From: Epiperipatus broadwayi
Taxonomy: Eukaryota > Onychophora > Udeonychophora > Euonychophora > Peripatidae
DNA length: 64,000 nucleotides
NCBI GenBank assembly: GCA_028023455.1
Contig: JAQFVV010006306.1
Location: forward strand, 4,297,859 to 4,361,858
Direction: 5' to 3'
The notes beneath the pieces were generated by a model that saw only the letters and a list, made by a program, of their open reading frames with translations, did not search any database and was not told the DNA's origin. How positions within the stretch are numbered: the first letter of the stretch is position 1; every line of letters begins with the position of its first letter. Both the position numbers and the translations under genes were made by a program. This document shows positions 23,542 through 33,831 of this stretch, in pieces.

Positions 23542-24117
23542 GTAACATATTCCAATATTTAAGACAAATTGAATTGATTAAATTCCAATCCACGTCAAAA
23601 TACTGCAATGGCTTCTTTGACTACTAATTAATATTTTTTCACAGTTAGCGTCTAATTGGATGTTTATTTTACTCAAACTAATTATCTCGGGGTAAATGAA
23701 GCAGATATTAAATTTTTTCAGTTTTAAATATAATAATATTTTAGTATTGCAAAAATCATTATTTTTAGGAAAACCCACCCCAACAGTATATATATAGTTA
23801 TTACGGTAATTTTTTTTAAAATAAGCAATGCTGACCTCTATGAATATTAAAGAAAAACACTATTGTGATGTCTGTTCAATTGTAAATGTGGTTTATGGTT
23901 GATATTTTAATCTTAAGTGTTTTATCACTATTATTAGATTTATGGTAATTTATCTAATATTATATTAAAAACGAAAAATAATTTAAGTGACTACCTAGTA
24001 TCAATCTAATTTTAGACAGAATGAGACCATTTTTGAATTGAGTTATCTATGAAGCGCATGTGTCATGGTGTAAGCTACGTTATTATTTTAATTAATGTAT
24101 AAAATGACATTTGTCAA

Positions 24118-24230
24118 CCGTTGATGGCGGTGTGGTTAGCATAGCTGCCTTCCAAGCAGCTGACCCGGATTTGCTTCCCGGTCAACGCTTTGACACACGA
24201 AAAAACAAAAAAGGCATGAAAAAAAAATGT
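24118..24230 (+). mobile_element. tRNA-Gly(TCC)-derived SINE
   Basis: The head CGTTGATGG...GGTTAGCATAGCTG, anticodon arm CTGCCTTCCAAGCAG, and 3' end CCCGGTCAACG follow tRNA-Gly(TCC) closely. Box B is mutated (GGATTTGCTTCC). The tail is TTTGACACACGAAAAAAC with A-rich runs. The acceptor stem still pairs (CGTTGA/TCAACG), but the T-loop change argues against a working tRNA. Confidence 0.65.
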
Positions 24231-24557
24231 ATATGTTTTAGTAAAATCAAAAGTGAGCTAATTAGTGTTTTAATATTTTGATGGAAAAATTAAATTATTT
24301 GGATTAGATGTCAGTGTTTTAAACTTGTCTAATGAACTAAAAAATCGAGTTCTAAATTTTTTGAACTCGTGGGTAGTGAAAACATTTTTACTTCCCATCA
24401 TATGATTCGGGATTTTAAACAGGCTTAGGACGCCCCCCCCCCCAACCCAAGTAACTTGTTTATAATAAGCGTCAAAATTGGAAATTAATTATTCTTAAAA
24501 AAAAAAAAAAGTTGAAAAAACATTAAAGCCATTATAACCTGGTAATGATTATTATCT

Positions 24558-24925
24558 GTTTCTGTATGCAAGGTAGGGGGACTGGTTTTTATCTGCTTTT
24601 GATACCGTGTACAGGGATGTAGTCATAAACATGATCAAAGACATCAAAAAAGATGTACGATTCCCCAAGATGCACATTTTGTGCTGAACCAGCATTCATC
24701 AATTGACTCAGATCTCATTCTCATACATATATCTTTATCATTGTTCAGTAAAAATAGATGGGAATTACTGTAGTTTAATTAATAAATGTCAAACTTGCTG
24801 TACTTACAACTTTGACACAAACTACTTGATGGGAGTATATTAATTATTTTATTAGTCATTCATTAGACTAAAGATCTGTTTAATGAATATTTCTGTAGTA
24901 TAATTTTTACTATATTACACTAATA
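24558..24925 (-). repeat. Family B ribozyme repeat, inverted copy
   Basis: Reverse-complement copy of the ~309-bp unit repeated at 25030-26900: GGGGACTGGTTTTTATCTGC at the left, then the hammerhead region, then AATTACTGTAGTTTAATTAA and ACTTGATGGGAGTATATTAA. It points away from the tandem copies, making an inverted arrangement. Confidence 0.6.
24663..24712 (-). ncRNA. Hammerhead ribozyme motif, family B, inverted copy
   Basis: Minus strand: GTCAA, TTGATGA (from CTGATGA), stem II ATGCTGGTTCAGCAC, AAAA (from GAAA), helix III TGTGCA, triplet ATC, then TTGGGG. Stem II still forms 5-6 pairs, and TTGG can pair with the ancestral CCAA. The loss of G from GAAA is shared by the B copies with a readable core and fits CpG decay (CACGAAA to CACAAAA). 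Confidence 0.55.
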
Positions 24926-25111
24926 AATGTAAATATATTAAATTTAGAGTCCCATGTGATGCCATTATTTCATCTGATTGGCTGTCACTTAAGCATTTTT
25001 AAAGCGTATCTGTTTGAAGGTGTTTAGCTTTCACGTTATTATATTACACTAATTAATTAAACTAGTAATTCTTAATCTATATACCCAATGATAAAGATAT
25101 ATGTAAGAAAT

Positions 25112-25150
25112 TTGATCTGGGCTAATTAGTAGGTGCTGGTTCAGCAAAAA
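25112..25150 (+). ncRNA. Hammerhead remnant, family B unit 1
   Basis: TTAGTAG (25126-25132) stands where CTGATGA is expected. GTGCTGGTTCAGCA keeps stem II. The distal part GCATCTTGGGGATC keeps helix III and the stem I strand. The core is destroyed. Confidence 0.45.
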
Positions 25151-25400
25151 ATATGCATCTTGGGGATCATTCATATTTTGATATGTCTTTGGTCATATGT
25201 TTATGATTACTCCCCTCCAGAAGGTGTTAAAAGCAAATAGAAACCAGTCCCTACTTTGCACGAGAGTGGTGTAGTGAAAATTATACTTAAAACAGGCCAA
25301 ACTCTCCATACAGCATTGCCACTCAGTGCAAGCCAGAGTAATCAATGGATGCCAGAAGGCTTGTGCATAAAACCCCCATCTAATACCTACTCATCCGATA

Positions 25401-25441
25401 TCCCCAGACTAGTTTCTGGTTTTGGCCTTCATCAGTGAGGA
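25401..25441 (-). ncRNA. Hammerhead ribozyme motif, family A3 left arm
   Basis: A compact 41-nt fold on the minus strand: TCCTCA (25441-25436), CTGATGA (25435-25429), stem II region AGGCCAAAACCA, GAAAC, two-base loop TA, GTC (25409-25407), cleavage, then TGGGGA (25406-25401). TCCTCA/TGGGGA forms a six-pair stem I with one G-U. All conserved core bases are present. Stem II is short (GG/CC) and helix III is two pairs. Confidence 0.65.
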
Positions 25442-26002
25442 GTCTTGGATCTGAGAGCACTGCACCTAGATCTTAGGATCTAATGCAGCCCCCTCCAGCA
25501 GCCACTTTTTATCTCTACTTAACTATAAAACTATGAGCCTTAAATTGAAGACACAATAATATTTTCAATCCAAGCTTATTAGTGTATATAGTCATATAGA
25601 TCTAAACTCAGTTCAGTACCTATACATTTTGATGTCTTTGGTTCTTTAATAATCACCACTATCCTATTAGGCAGGATTGGTTTTAAGCCAATAAACATTA
25701 CATGATCACTATTTCTTATGCTTGTTTATAACTGTTACTAAAGCAGGCAAAACTTTCCATACAGTAGTGCCACTCAGTGCCTAATAGGATAGTGGTGGCT
25801 ATGGTTAGCGAAGACACCAAAATGTATATGTACTGAACTGAATTCAGATCTGTATGACTATATAAGCTAATGAGCTTGGATTGAAAATATTGTGTTTTCA
25901 ATTTAAGACTCATAGTTTTGTAGTTAAGTAGAGATAAAAAGTGGCAGCTGGTGGATTGCATTAGATCCTAAGATCTAGATGCAGTGCTCTCAGATTCAAG
26001 GC

Positions 26003-26044
26003 TCCTCACTGATGAAGGCCACAAGTCAGAAACTCGTCTGGGAA
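26003..26044 (+). ncRNA. Hammerhead ribozyme motif, family A3 right arm (sense to the BED gene)
   Basis: TCCTCA (26003-26008), CTGATGA (26009-26015), stem II AGGCCACAAGTCA (G-C, G-U, C-G), GAAAC (26029-26033), loop TC, GTC (26036-26038), then TGGGAA (26039-26044). Core bases are intact. Stem I has one mismatch. It lies in the predicted intron of the BED gene in the transcribed orientation. Confidence 0.65.
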
Positions 26045-26365
26045 TATTGGATGAATAGGCACTAGATGGGGATTTTATGCACAAGCCTTCTGGCATCCAT
26101 TGATTACTTTGGCTTGTACTGGCAATACTGTATGGAGAGTTTTGCCTATTTAATAACAATTATAAGCAAGCATAAGAAATGATGATCATGTGATGTTTAT
26201 TGGCTTAAAATTCTCTAGTCTCATGAAGGTTAATAAAAATAATATATTTCCATCAGGTCATTCATAACAAAGTTGCGAGGGCAGTAAGTTTGACACATCA
26301 ATTAAACTAGTAATTCCCTATCTATATACACTAACAATGATAAAGGTCATGCGTAAGAAAATATG

Positions 26366-26410
26366 GTATAGGTTAACCGATGAGTACTGGTTCAGCACAA
26401 AATGTGCACA
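26366..26410 (+). ncRNA. Hammerhead remnant, family B unit 2
   Basis: GGTTAA, CCGATGA (26377-26383; one change from CTGATGA), GTACTGGTTCAGCAC as stem II, AAAA in place of GAAA, then TGTGCACATATG. Stem I on the 3' side is lost. Probably inactive. Confidence 0.5.
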
Positions 26411-26675
26411 TATGTTTATGATTACATTTTTCCACAATGTGTTAAAAGTAGATAGAAACCATTCCCTACCTTACATGAGAGTAATATAGTGAAGATTAAT
26501 TTAAATGGATAATCTCTACTCTAATGAATAACTAATAAAAATTATTAATTTACTTCCATCAAGTGGTTTGGGTCAAAGTTGTGATGTCAATAAGTTTGAC
26601 ACTTATTAATTAAACTGTAGTAATTCCCTATCTATATACTGATCAATGATAAAAATATGTGTAAGAGAAATGTGA

Positions 26676-26727
26676 TCTGGGCCAACTGATGAGTGCTGAT
26701 TCAACATAAAATGTGAATCTTGAGGAT
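26676..26727 (+). ncRNA. Hammerhead ribozyme motif, family B unit 3
   Basis: GATCTGGGCCAA, CTGATGA (26686-26692), GTGCTGATTCAACAT (weakened stem II), AAAA (from GAAA), TGTGAATC, TTGAGGATC. Stem I can pair CCAA with TTGA/TTGG, and the outer GATC with GATC across an internal loop, a type I hammerhead layout. The changed GAAA argues against present activity. Confidence 0.55.
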
Positions 26728-27712
26728 CATCCCTTTTTTTCACGTCTTTGATCATATGTTTATGATTACACTTCTGTACAAAGTGTTAAACGTGGATAGA
26801 AACCAGTTCCCTACCTTGCTTGTGTGATGCAGTGAATATTACATTACAGAAATATTCATTAATTGGATAATCTCTAGTCTAATGAATGACTGATAAAAAC
26901 TATCATTATAACGTGGTATTTGGCAAAACTCATGAATAATGTCTTACTTTAGAGCACTGTTGGAAAAGAGCTGATATTGATCAATACAATATCTTATTCA
27001 CACAAAAATTGATAAAAAAAAAATTATTTTCAGATTATTTTAGTGTTACTTAAAGGTTATTTTATCTTCTTATTTATGATAGTATTAAAAGCTTTTAAAA
27101 TCAAGAAGAATTAATCTTATAAGTTTAGAAAAGGAAATACTTTTAAAAACATTAGACATAATTTCTTGAAACCTTTAAATGAATTTATTAATAATGAGTA
27201 AAATAGTAGCGATTTAAAGTGAAATCGGTAAATTCTTTCAATAAAAAGTTCTAGATCTTTCTTTGAAAGATCACACATTTTTATTGTTTTTTTTTTTGCA
27301 GTTTTTTAAAAAATTAGTTCCAATTAGTAATCAAAAATTTAGTATTATATTACTAAGAATTACGACTTTTCTCCAGTTTTGTTTACATTTTTTCAAAACT
27401 AAATACAGATAACTATTAATTAGGGTTTCTCATTTCCTATAAAATTCAAATCCCGGGATAAAAATGATTCTATTCTCAGGATTTCCTAAGATCCGTTAAT
27501 AAGCACGAATTAATTCACTTGGTGCATGTTGTGTTGTGGGTGAAGTATTTTTTTTTTTTCAGTTCAAAACAATACAAAAAATTCACTATGAGTGTTTACA
27601 AAAAAGATTTTTAATGCGAAAAAATTAAATAGAATGTAATTCATTATAAACAAAATAAAAATAAATTCATATTAATTTGATGAAATATAATGAGAAATGA
27701 AAAAATTAATTT

Positions 27713-27970
27713 TTATAATAATTTTTTAAAAAACAAGTTGTTAATGGTGCTATCACTTAAATATGACCGAATTTTTGTGACAAAAAGATCAGCTGCAGAA
27801 AAAGTTCTTTCCGATTTAGTTGACATTGGCGAAATGGTCATTACTGCATTATATAATTTTTCTAAATTATTTATGCACTTCCCTGTTGTTTCAAAAATAC
27901 CCATTTCCTTCAAGATATTATTGACATCATATAATATATCTTGGATTCTCGACTCTAGTCTTACTTACGA
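27713..27970 (-). pseudogene. hAT transposase C-terminal (dimerisation) fragment
   Basis: The minus-strand frame includes SRIQDILYDVNNIL, then the hAT C-terminal block: VMTISPMSTKSERTFSAADL, VTKIRSYLSDSTINNLFF. This matches the conserved 'ATS..SERvFS.AG...tk.RsrLs...v..L.FL' pattern of hAT transposases. Upstream sequence in this frame soon meets stops, and no catalytic domain is present. It is unrelated in orientation to, and much more typical in sequence than, the BED gene whose intron it occupies. It is a dead transposon scrap. Confidence 0.7.
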
Positions 27971-29924
27971 TTCGATTTTCAAAATGTGCTTAAAAAATCT
28001 TTTTTATTCTTTAAAAACATTTTCTAACCATAAAGATTTGTCTTTAAAAATTAAAAATATTTTCAAATGTTACTTAATCACTTTTTTATTAACTTATGTT
28101 TTTGTTTATACTAAATTATCCGCAATAATAATCATAATAATAAAATAAAGTACATGTATTCTCTAAAAATAACTACAAATAAGGGGATTCCCTGAGTTTG
28201 AATTTAATAGTCGAATTTCATAACATTGTGCAACATTTTTGTTTACAAATTTATATTAAAAAGAATTTCAGAGCGGAAAATGAGTTTCATAACAATACGT
28301 TTATACTAAAAAGTTTGTAAATTATAATTATAAATAACAGACGACTACAATTCAATATATTTGAATTTATATGGTGAATTCTTTATCTGTGCCACATGGA
28401 TTGCATTTTTCTAATTTTGACCCAAATTCATTATTGCGACTAAAAAAGTAGAGCAAACGCATGTAGTAAAATTTCGAGTGGGAATATTTTCAATATCTTT
28501 AAAAAAAAGGTATTAAAAAATTTTAATAAAAATTAGAGCGATTCCCGAGAAATTTGGTTTATTCCAGGATAATTTTTTACTCCTGGGATCTCTGGAAAAC
28601 GGGATCCCGTTTGAAAAGCTCTACTATTAATGTTTTTAAAAATTAGCTGTTAAAATATTTTTAAAATGCAATTTTCAAACTTATTTCAAATAGCAAGTTT
28701 ATTCCAAAAGAAATTTTCATGTTATGTAATCTGTGACTTCCCATTTCTTATTTTTCTGATAGCAAAAATTTGAATGTCATGTTGAAAGCAGTTCTGTATT
28801 TATTTACAATTAACGGCTCATTCTTACATTTCATGCATGGAGTTGAAGAGAGTAATATCTTCATGCTCTTATATTGAGATGCTTCTGATTGGCCCATATA
28901 AATAAGAATTTAGGTTAAAGATAGGATGGCCGTTCTTTTCTTTATAAAGTCCCTATTTTGTTTTGGGGCTTGAGAGGTCCCTTTATAGTCAAAAACTACA
29001 TCGTTTGGCTATTATTCAAACATTTAAGGTTCATGTGAAAAAGGTTAAAGTCTTTCTCTTTCTAATTACAGACTTTCTGTGCGCTTGATAAATAATCAGA
29101 ATGTTATATATAATCGTATGAATTTGATTGAATAGACTCAATCAAATTGAAAATTTCATCTCGTAAGGATTAATACCTTTATTTAACCAATTCAGTGGTT
29201 ATATAAGTTTCAAGGAAATATGTTCTAAATGAACTGATATATGTTATATTATTGATAAAAAATACTGTCGATAATAATGTAAGGCTATAAATGCTTCATG
29301 TTCAAATAAATTTAAAAATCACTATCATTCCATTACGGGCTGACTTTGGAAATTGCAATTTCATTCCCATCCGTAATTCTATGGTTTATTTTGTATGAAA
29401 AAGTTTTTTGTTTTTGAAGTTTCAGTTTCTTTTACATTTATACTATTTTTTTCATGTATGTATATATATATATGAATAATATCTTTTGCAAAATTTTAAG
29501 CTCGTAAAAAATGAAAATAATGTGTTCCAACATGACTTAAATAATTCTCTTATATTTAGTATATACTTTTTATTTGTCTATTTAGTTATATTTTTTATTC
29601 AAATATAATACAATGCAGACAGTTTTTGTATTGGTATACCCAATGAATCTTTTCTCAGATAGCAAGGCAAAAGACAACACAAATTGTTTGTTATTGTAAA
29701 TAGAAATTTGATTATTATAATCATTTTATGAGAAAATTAAATAAACTTTTTTTTATGCTATCATTTGTACGACTAATAATTTTCAATGTTTGTCAGTTAA
29801 CAATGAATACATTAAAAGGCTTAAAGGATGATCATTACATATTCTTTAAGAAGTATTGACTAAAGCTAGAATCAAATCAACAAAACAGTACATGGTTATT
29901 ATTTCCTTACAAGCTGTTTCTAAC

Positions 29925-30128
29925 AGCAGCAAACTCTCCATACAGTAGTGACACCCAGTGGAAGTCATAATAATCAATGGATGCCAGAAGTTTTGTGCGT
30001 AAAATCCTTATCTAGATATGGGGATATTGGAGGAATAGCCACTAAATAGGGATTTTATGCACAAACCTGACATCCATTGATTACAATGGCTTGCACCAGA
30101 TGGCCCTATTGTATGGAAAGTTGCTACT
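29925..30128. repeat. Family A repeat A4, core deleted
   Basis: Inverted ends GCAAACTCTCCATACAGTAG and CCTATTGTATGGAAAGTTGC with the ATCAATGGATGCCAGAAG block in both arms. The middle jumps from TATCTAGA straight to TATGGGGATATTGG, so the ribozyme cores of both arms are gone. Confidence 0.6.
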
Positions 30129-30389
30129 ATTATAAAGGTAGAATTCACTTATTACCTCAATCTGTTTTTTCCAAGCTTTTGCTCTTTATATATTTTTGAT
30201 TAATCCCAACTTAGATCATTCACCATCTTCTACTGTTTCTTATCTTTATACTATCAGCAATCTTTTTCTTTACATCTTAGTAATGTCGATTTAGTTTTTA
30301 TTTCTTCTTTAAATTTGTTAAAAATTAATATATTTTCATTTATTCTTTTCACACCTCTATAATAATCTTTGTTTCAGTTAACCATGTTA

Positions 30390-30530
30390 GATTATAGAAT
30401 ATCCATATATATATATTAATTTTTATAAATCTCCACATATACACTCTAATGCAAATTTTTTTATATATAATTCCTTTAATTTTCTAACAGTTTTGACTGC
30501 AGTCTTCATCGGAGCTACAACATTTAAACA
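30390..30530 (-). repeat. Family F foldback, half copy
   Basis: Shares CATATACACTCTAATGCAAA, TTTTCTAACAGTTTTGACTG and CAGTCTTCATCGGAGC with the longer elements at 40886 and 31654. Minus strand: CCGATGAAGACTGCAGTC then AAAAC, a hammerhead-like core with GAAAC mutated. Only one arm is present. Confidence 0.45.
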
Positions 30531-30594
30531 TATAATCAGCATATAACCATGACTCTATATGCATATAAAATACATGTTTTACATTATTATTCAT

Positions 30595-30875
30595 AATCAT
30601 ATTTTACTTTTAATCTTATACCTTTACTTCACTTTTTTCCTAATTATTATTTTCTCATTATTTCTTTACTATTTCTACTTTCCTTTTATTTTTTACCTTT
30701 TCTTTCTATCTATCATTCTACATTACTCTCTAATATATTTTTATCACCTCTTTATTTTACTTTTAATACCTATAAGTCTAATTCCTTTCCTTTTTATTAT
30801 TTATTTATACTTATTCTTTTATTAATAATTTTTATTCCTATTCCTATCTTTATTCTCATTTACACAATTTACTTA
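30595..30875. repeat. Nearly G-free pyrimidine-rich tract
   Basis: About 280 bases on the plus strand made almost entirely of T, C and A. I find only one or two G residues, for example in TAAGTC near 30775. It is not a simple short-period repeat. The open frame across it is a by-product of this composition. It could be a decayed purine-rich LINE/gag segment in reverse orientation. Confidence 0.6.
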
Positions 30876-31653
30876 TTTATTTTATAGAATGTTCTTAGTC
30901 AAGTGAATATGCCAGAGTAATCTCATTGTTCTTATAAGGAATTTCTTTGTATTTTTGATAATTTTATGCTGAATATGGACCTTTTACACAGAAAATGTAA
31001 TGAGGGAAATCAGATTAGACAAAAAGATATGTTGATTCAAATTTAACTTACTGTATATCAGAAGCCTGAAATATAATGATATTAAACTTATAACTGAAAG
31101 TAAAGGATATCTGTAGAGTGGAGAGATTACTTTATGACAAAATACAAAGAGAAGGATGATGACAGGAATAGCAGCTGAATTTAAAATGGATGATAAAGAT
31201 GTGAGCATTATTCAGAGTTTTTGCCTCCTTGGATTATTTACCTAGAAAAATCGAGCAGTCAAGAAATTCATTGCAGATTGATTCTGGTAATGGAAAAACT
31301 TGAAACAAAATCTTTTAAACTTATGGATATATCTTTAAAAAACTTTTCATGCTAAATTATTTTTGAGTTATATGCTTGTAATGACTTTTGACAATATCAT
31401 ACAATAGCATATAATTAATTTAATAATAGTAGGCATAACTTGATTGAAATACATACAACTTGATTGGAATTGCCTGTTTTTGATCAAATTATGAGATAAT
31501 TCAACTTACTAGTGAGCAGAAAGCTTGATCAATAAAAAAGAAATTTATCAATAATGAGAATAGATGGATTTCATCATTGTAACAAAGAATCAGAAATATT
31601 ACCAAATTCACCACTTTTTTTATTTTGCTGTAATATCTTATATGAATGCAATT

Positions 31654-31884
31654 TATCTACCACTTTGAACACTTTTTAGCAAAAACCTTTTATTGTACCT
31701 ATATGAGTACACAATCTTACATTTTGACTGTCCTGCAGTCTTCTTCAAAATCAATTTTGCTATCTAATTTTAAAGTAAAATTGGCTCTGAAGAAGACTGC
31801 AGGACAGTTGAAACATAAGATTGTGTACGCATATATGTACAATAAAAGGTTTTTGCTAAAAAGTGTTCAAAGTAGTGGATAAAA
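31654..31884. repeat. Family F foldback element
   Basis: The arms mirror each other: CCACTTTGAACACTTTTTAG left, CTAAAAAGTGTTCAAAGTAG right; centre about 31765. The right arm contains CTGAAGA (31787-31793), hairpin AGACTGCAGGACAGTT, GAAAC (31810-31814). The left arm has the complement with GAAAC decayed. I find no good stem I or cleavage triplet, so only the core resembles a hammerhead. Confidence 0.6.
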
Positions 31885-32291
31885 TGTATTTAACAAAGAA
31901 TGTGATTAAAAAAAAAACACACAGTTTATTCAGGGGAAGTTTAGTAACTGTGCTAAGGTTTGTAGAAAGTATAAAGGTTTGAAGGTAAAATGAATATAGG
32001 AGAGGCAAGAAATAAGAAAAGAAACGGTGATTACTTAGATGATATGTAATAAATGAAAAATAGCTGGTAATCCATCTGATATATGAGAGCAGTATTTGTA
32101 GAAGGCTGAATTTGGACTTGATACAGTTTCAAAGAGAGAGAGAAATAATCTTTTCCTAAAATAAAAAAAAATCAAATTTTTTAAAAAATAAATGAGATAG
32201 TTTTAAGCTTTTTTCAAAAAAGTTAGAGAAAAAAGTTTTAGAGTCAAATTTAATTAACACTCATCTATTTAATAACAACATGATTTAAACT

Positions 32292-32490
32292 GTCAAACAT
32301 CACATGATCACCATTCTTTAGGCTTATACAGTCTGTTTTACACAGAGGCAAAACTCTCCATACAATAGCTCACTCAATGCAAACCAGAGTAATCAATAGC
32401 ACTAGATAGGGATTTTATGTACAAACCTTCCTGTATCTATTGATTACTCTTGTTTGCACTGAGTGGCGCTACTGTATAGAGAGTTTTGCA
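32292..32490. repeat. Family A repeat A5, core deleted
   Basis: The outer flank TCAAACATCACATGATCACC is followed by AGGCAAAACTCTCCATACAA and, inverted, CTACTGTATAGAGAGTTTTG. The central 150-plus bases, including the ribozyme cores, are absent. Confidence 0.6.
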
Positions 32491-32526
32491 TATGTGTGAA
32501 TGTGATTTACAAGTGCAGTTTCATTA

Positions 32527-32872
32527 GTAATTCTTAATCAGAAAGTAATCAGCCTTCAACATTTAATCATGTTTCTAACTCACTGAAGTTGTAATGAATA
32601 TGCATGCATGACACTCAAACCCAAGAACAAGATAGATTTTTAAAAAAATAACGGCTGTATTATCTTTGTACCTAAATGCAATTATTTAGATTAGCCTATA
32701 TAATTGTATTTAGGAACAAAGATAAGATGACCACTCTTATTTTTTAAAAGTCTTTATCTTGTGTTTGGGTTTGAGAGTATTCTACATACTCATTATAACA
32801 TCAGTGAGTTAGTAACAAGTAAACCATGCATGTCAAAAACTGCCTGCCTTCTGATTAAGAATTAACATTTAT
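32527..32872. repeat. Foldback element, ~170-bp arms
   Basis: TAGTAATTCTTAATCAGAAA on the left pairs with CTGATTAAGAATTA on the right. Inner arms share CAAACCCAAGAACAAGAT / ATCTTGTGTTTGGGTTTGAG and ATCTTTGTACCTAAATGC / GTATTTAGGAACAAAGAT. A diverged relative of the inner part lies around 28910-28990 (AAAGATAGGATGGCCGTTC), and the 18131 palindrome shares the TCTTGTGTT motif. Confidence 0.55.
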
Positions 32873-33831
32873 CTACAATGAAACATTTTTTGATTGATAT
32901 AATGAAGGTAAAAACTTTTTTCAATAGGGCCGAAGATGAAAGCCGATGTTTAAAATAATGAGTATAAAATGCTATCACTGATTTAAATGCAATAGAAAGA
33001 TCATTTACACATAGAAAAAAACTTTAACATAGGCTAGCATCCCAAAGATCATCAGGATTAATTTATTTTTCCAAAACATATGGAAATAATTATTAATAGT
33101 ACGATTATTAATAATTGTTAAAAGTTATTTCTGATGTCCGGAGATGAAACTATCTGTAAATCATTTATAATTTTTTTTATTTTTTAATGTAATATTATAT
33201 GAGCAAATATTTATTTCTTTCTCAAAAATAAATTTAATTTATAGCGAATCTCTAAATGAAGTATCAGAAGTATAATATCCACTATTTTTTCAGGAATTTT
33301 ATACGTCTGAACCAATTGGTAGAATTTTTTTTTATTTTTAAATCCTACTTTAAGATTATATTTTGAAATACTTTTTAATAACATATCAAAATACTTGTAT
33401 GTTCTTCAAATTAAATAATATTTTATTTAAATTGAGGTTTCTACTTAAACTTTCATTACATGGTTTTGAGTTTCAGTTCACTGGTGGGCATACCAACTTG
33501 AGTGGATTAAATAATATGATACCTAAAGGTCTTTTACAATTGTTTAACTATTATTTACAAAATTTACAGAAAATTTTCAAAATACAAATATTAGTAATAG
33601 ACGACAATAAAAGTTACACTGGAAACTTATTAGAATGAACAGAAGATAATGGTACTGAAAATGAACAAGTATTGAAATATTTTGTGTAGGTTTGAAACAT
33701 TAAGAAGCTTTGTTGATAAAATTTGTGTAATAATATATATATATGTTGCATTAATAAAATTTATAAAAAAAAATTACATTACAATTTTGTACAGTCACAA
33801 CAAAGTAATATTTTTATTTTTAATCCATAGA

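Larger units (their letters stand above)
25286..26215. repeat. Family A repeat A3, large inverted repeat with two hammerheads
   Basis: Arms about 25289-25678 and 25782-26155 are inverted copies over nearly 390 bases. The ~100-base centre (25685-25785) contains a further family A end (AATAAACATTACATGATCAC, then GCAGGCAAAACTTTCC). Right outer flank: AAGCATAAGAAATGATGATC. The element interrupts a family B unit, so it inserted later than the array formed. Antisense and sense hammerheads sit at mirror positions. Confidence 0.7.
25030..26900 (+). repeat. Family B tandem array (about three 309-bp units)
   Basis: Direct copies of one unit. The hammerhead cores lie at 25126 (decayed), 26377 and 26686; the last two are 309 bases apart. 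Each unit runs ...TAATTCCCTATCTATATAC..., AATGATAAAG, hammerhead, TATGTTTATGATTAC, GTGTTAAAAGTAGATAGAAA, CCAGTCCCTACC, AATCTCTAGTCTAATGAATG. The first unit is split by the family A element at 25286-26215; deleting it restores the unit order. Head-to-tail units of this size with one hammerhead each are the layout of retrozymes. No coding content. Confidence 0.65.

Noticed and set aside
24118-24188. Functional tRNA-Gly(TCC) gene
   Set aside because: The T-loop/box B is altered and a SINE-type tail follows, shared with two other tRNA-like copies.
10695-26900. CRISPR-like array from the many regularly recurring short repeats
   Set aside because: The repeats are long diverged interspersed units in eukaryotic DNA with no spacer/repeat alternation and no cas genes.
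27690-28148. 152-codon plus-strand open frame
   Set aside because: Its first part is opposite the hAT fragment on the minus strand, which has clear homology; the rest has random AT composition.
30559-30825. 88-codon open frame resembling a multi-span membrane protein
   Set aside because: Hydrophobicity follows from the G-free T/C-rich tract. There is no sign of selection.
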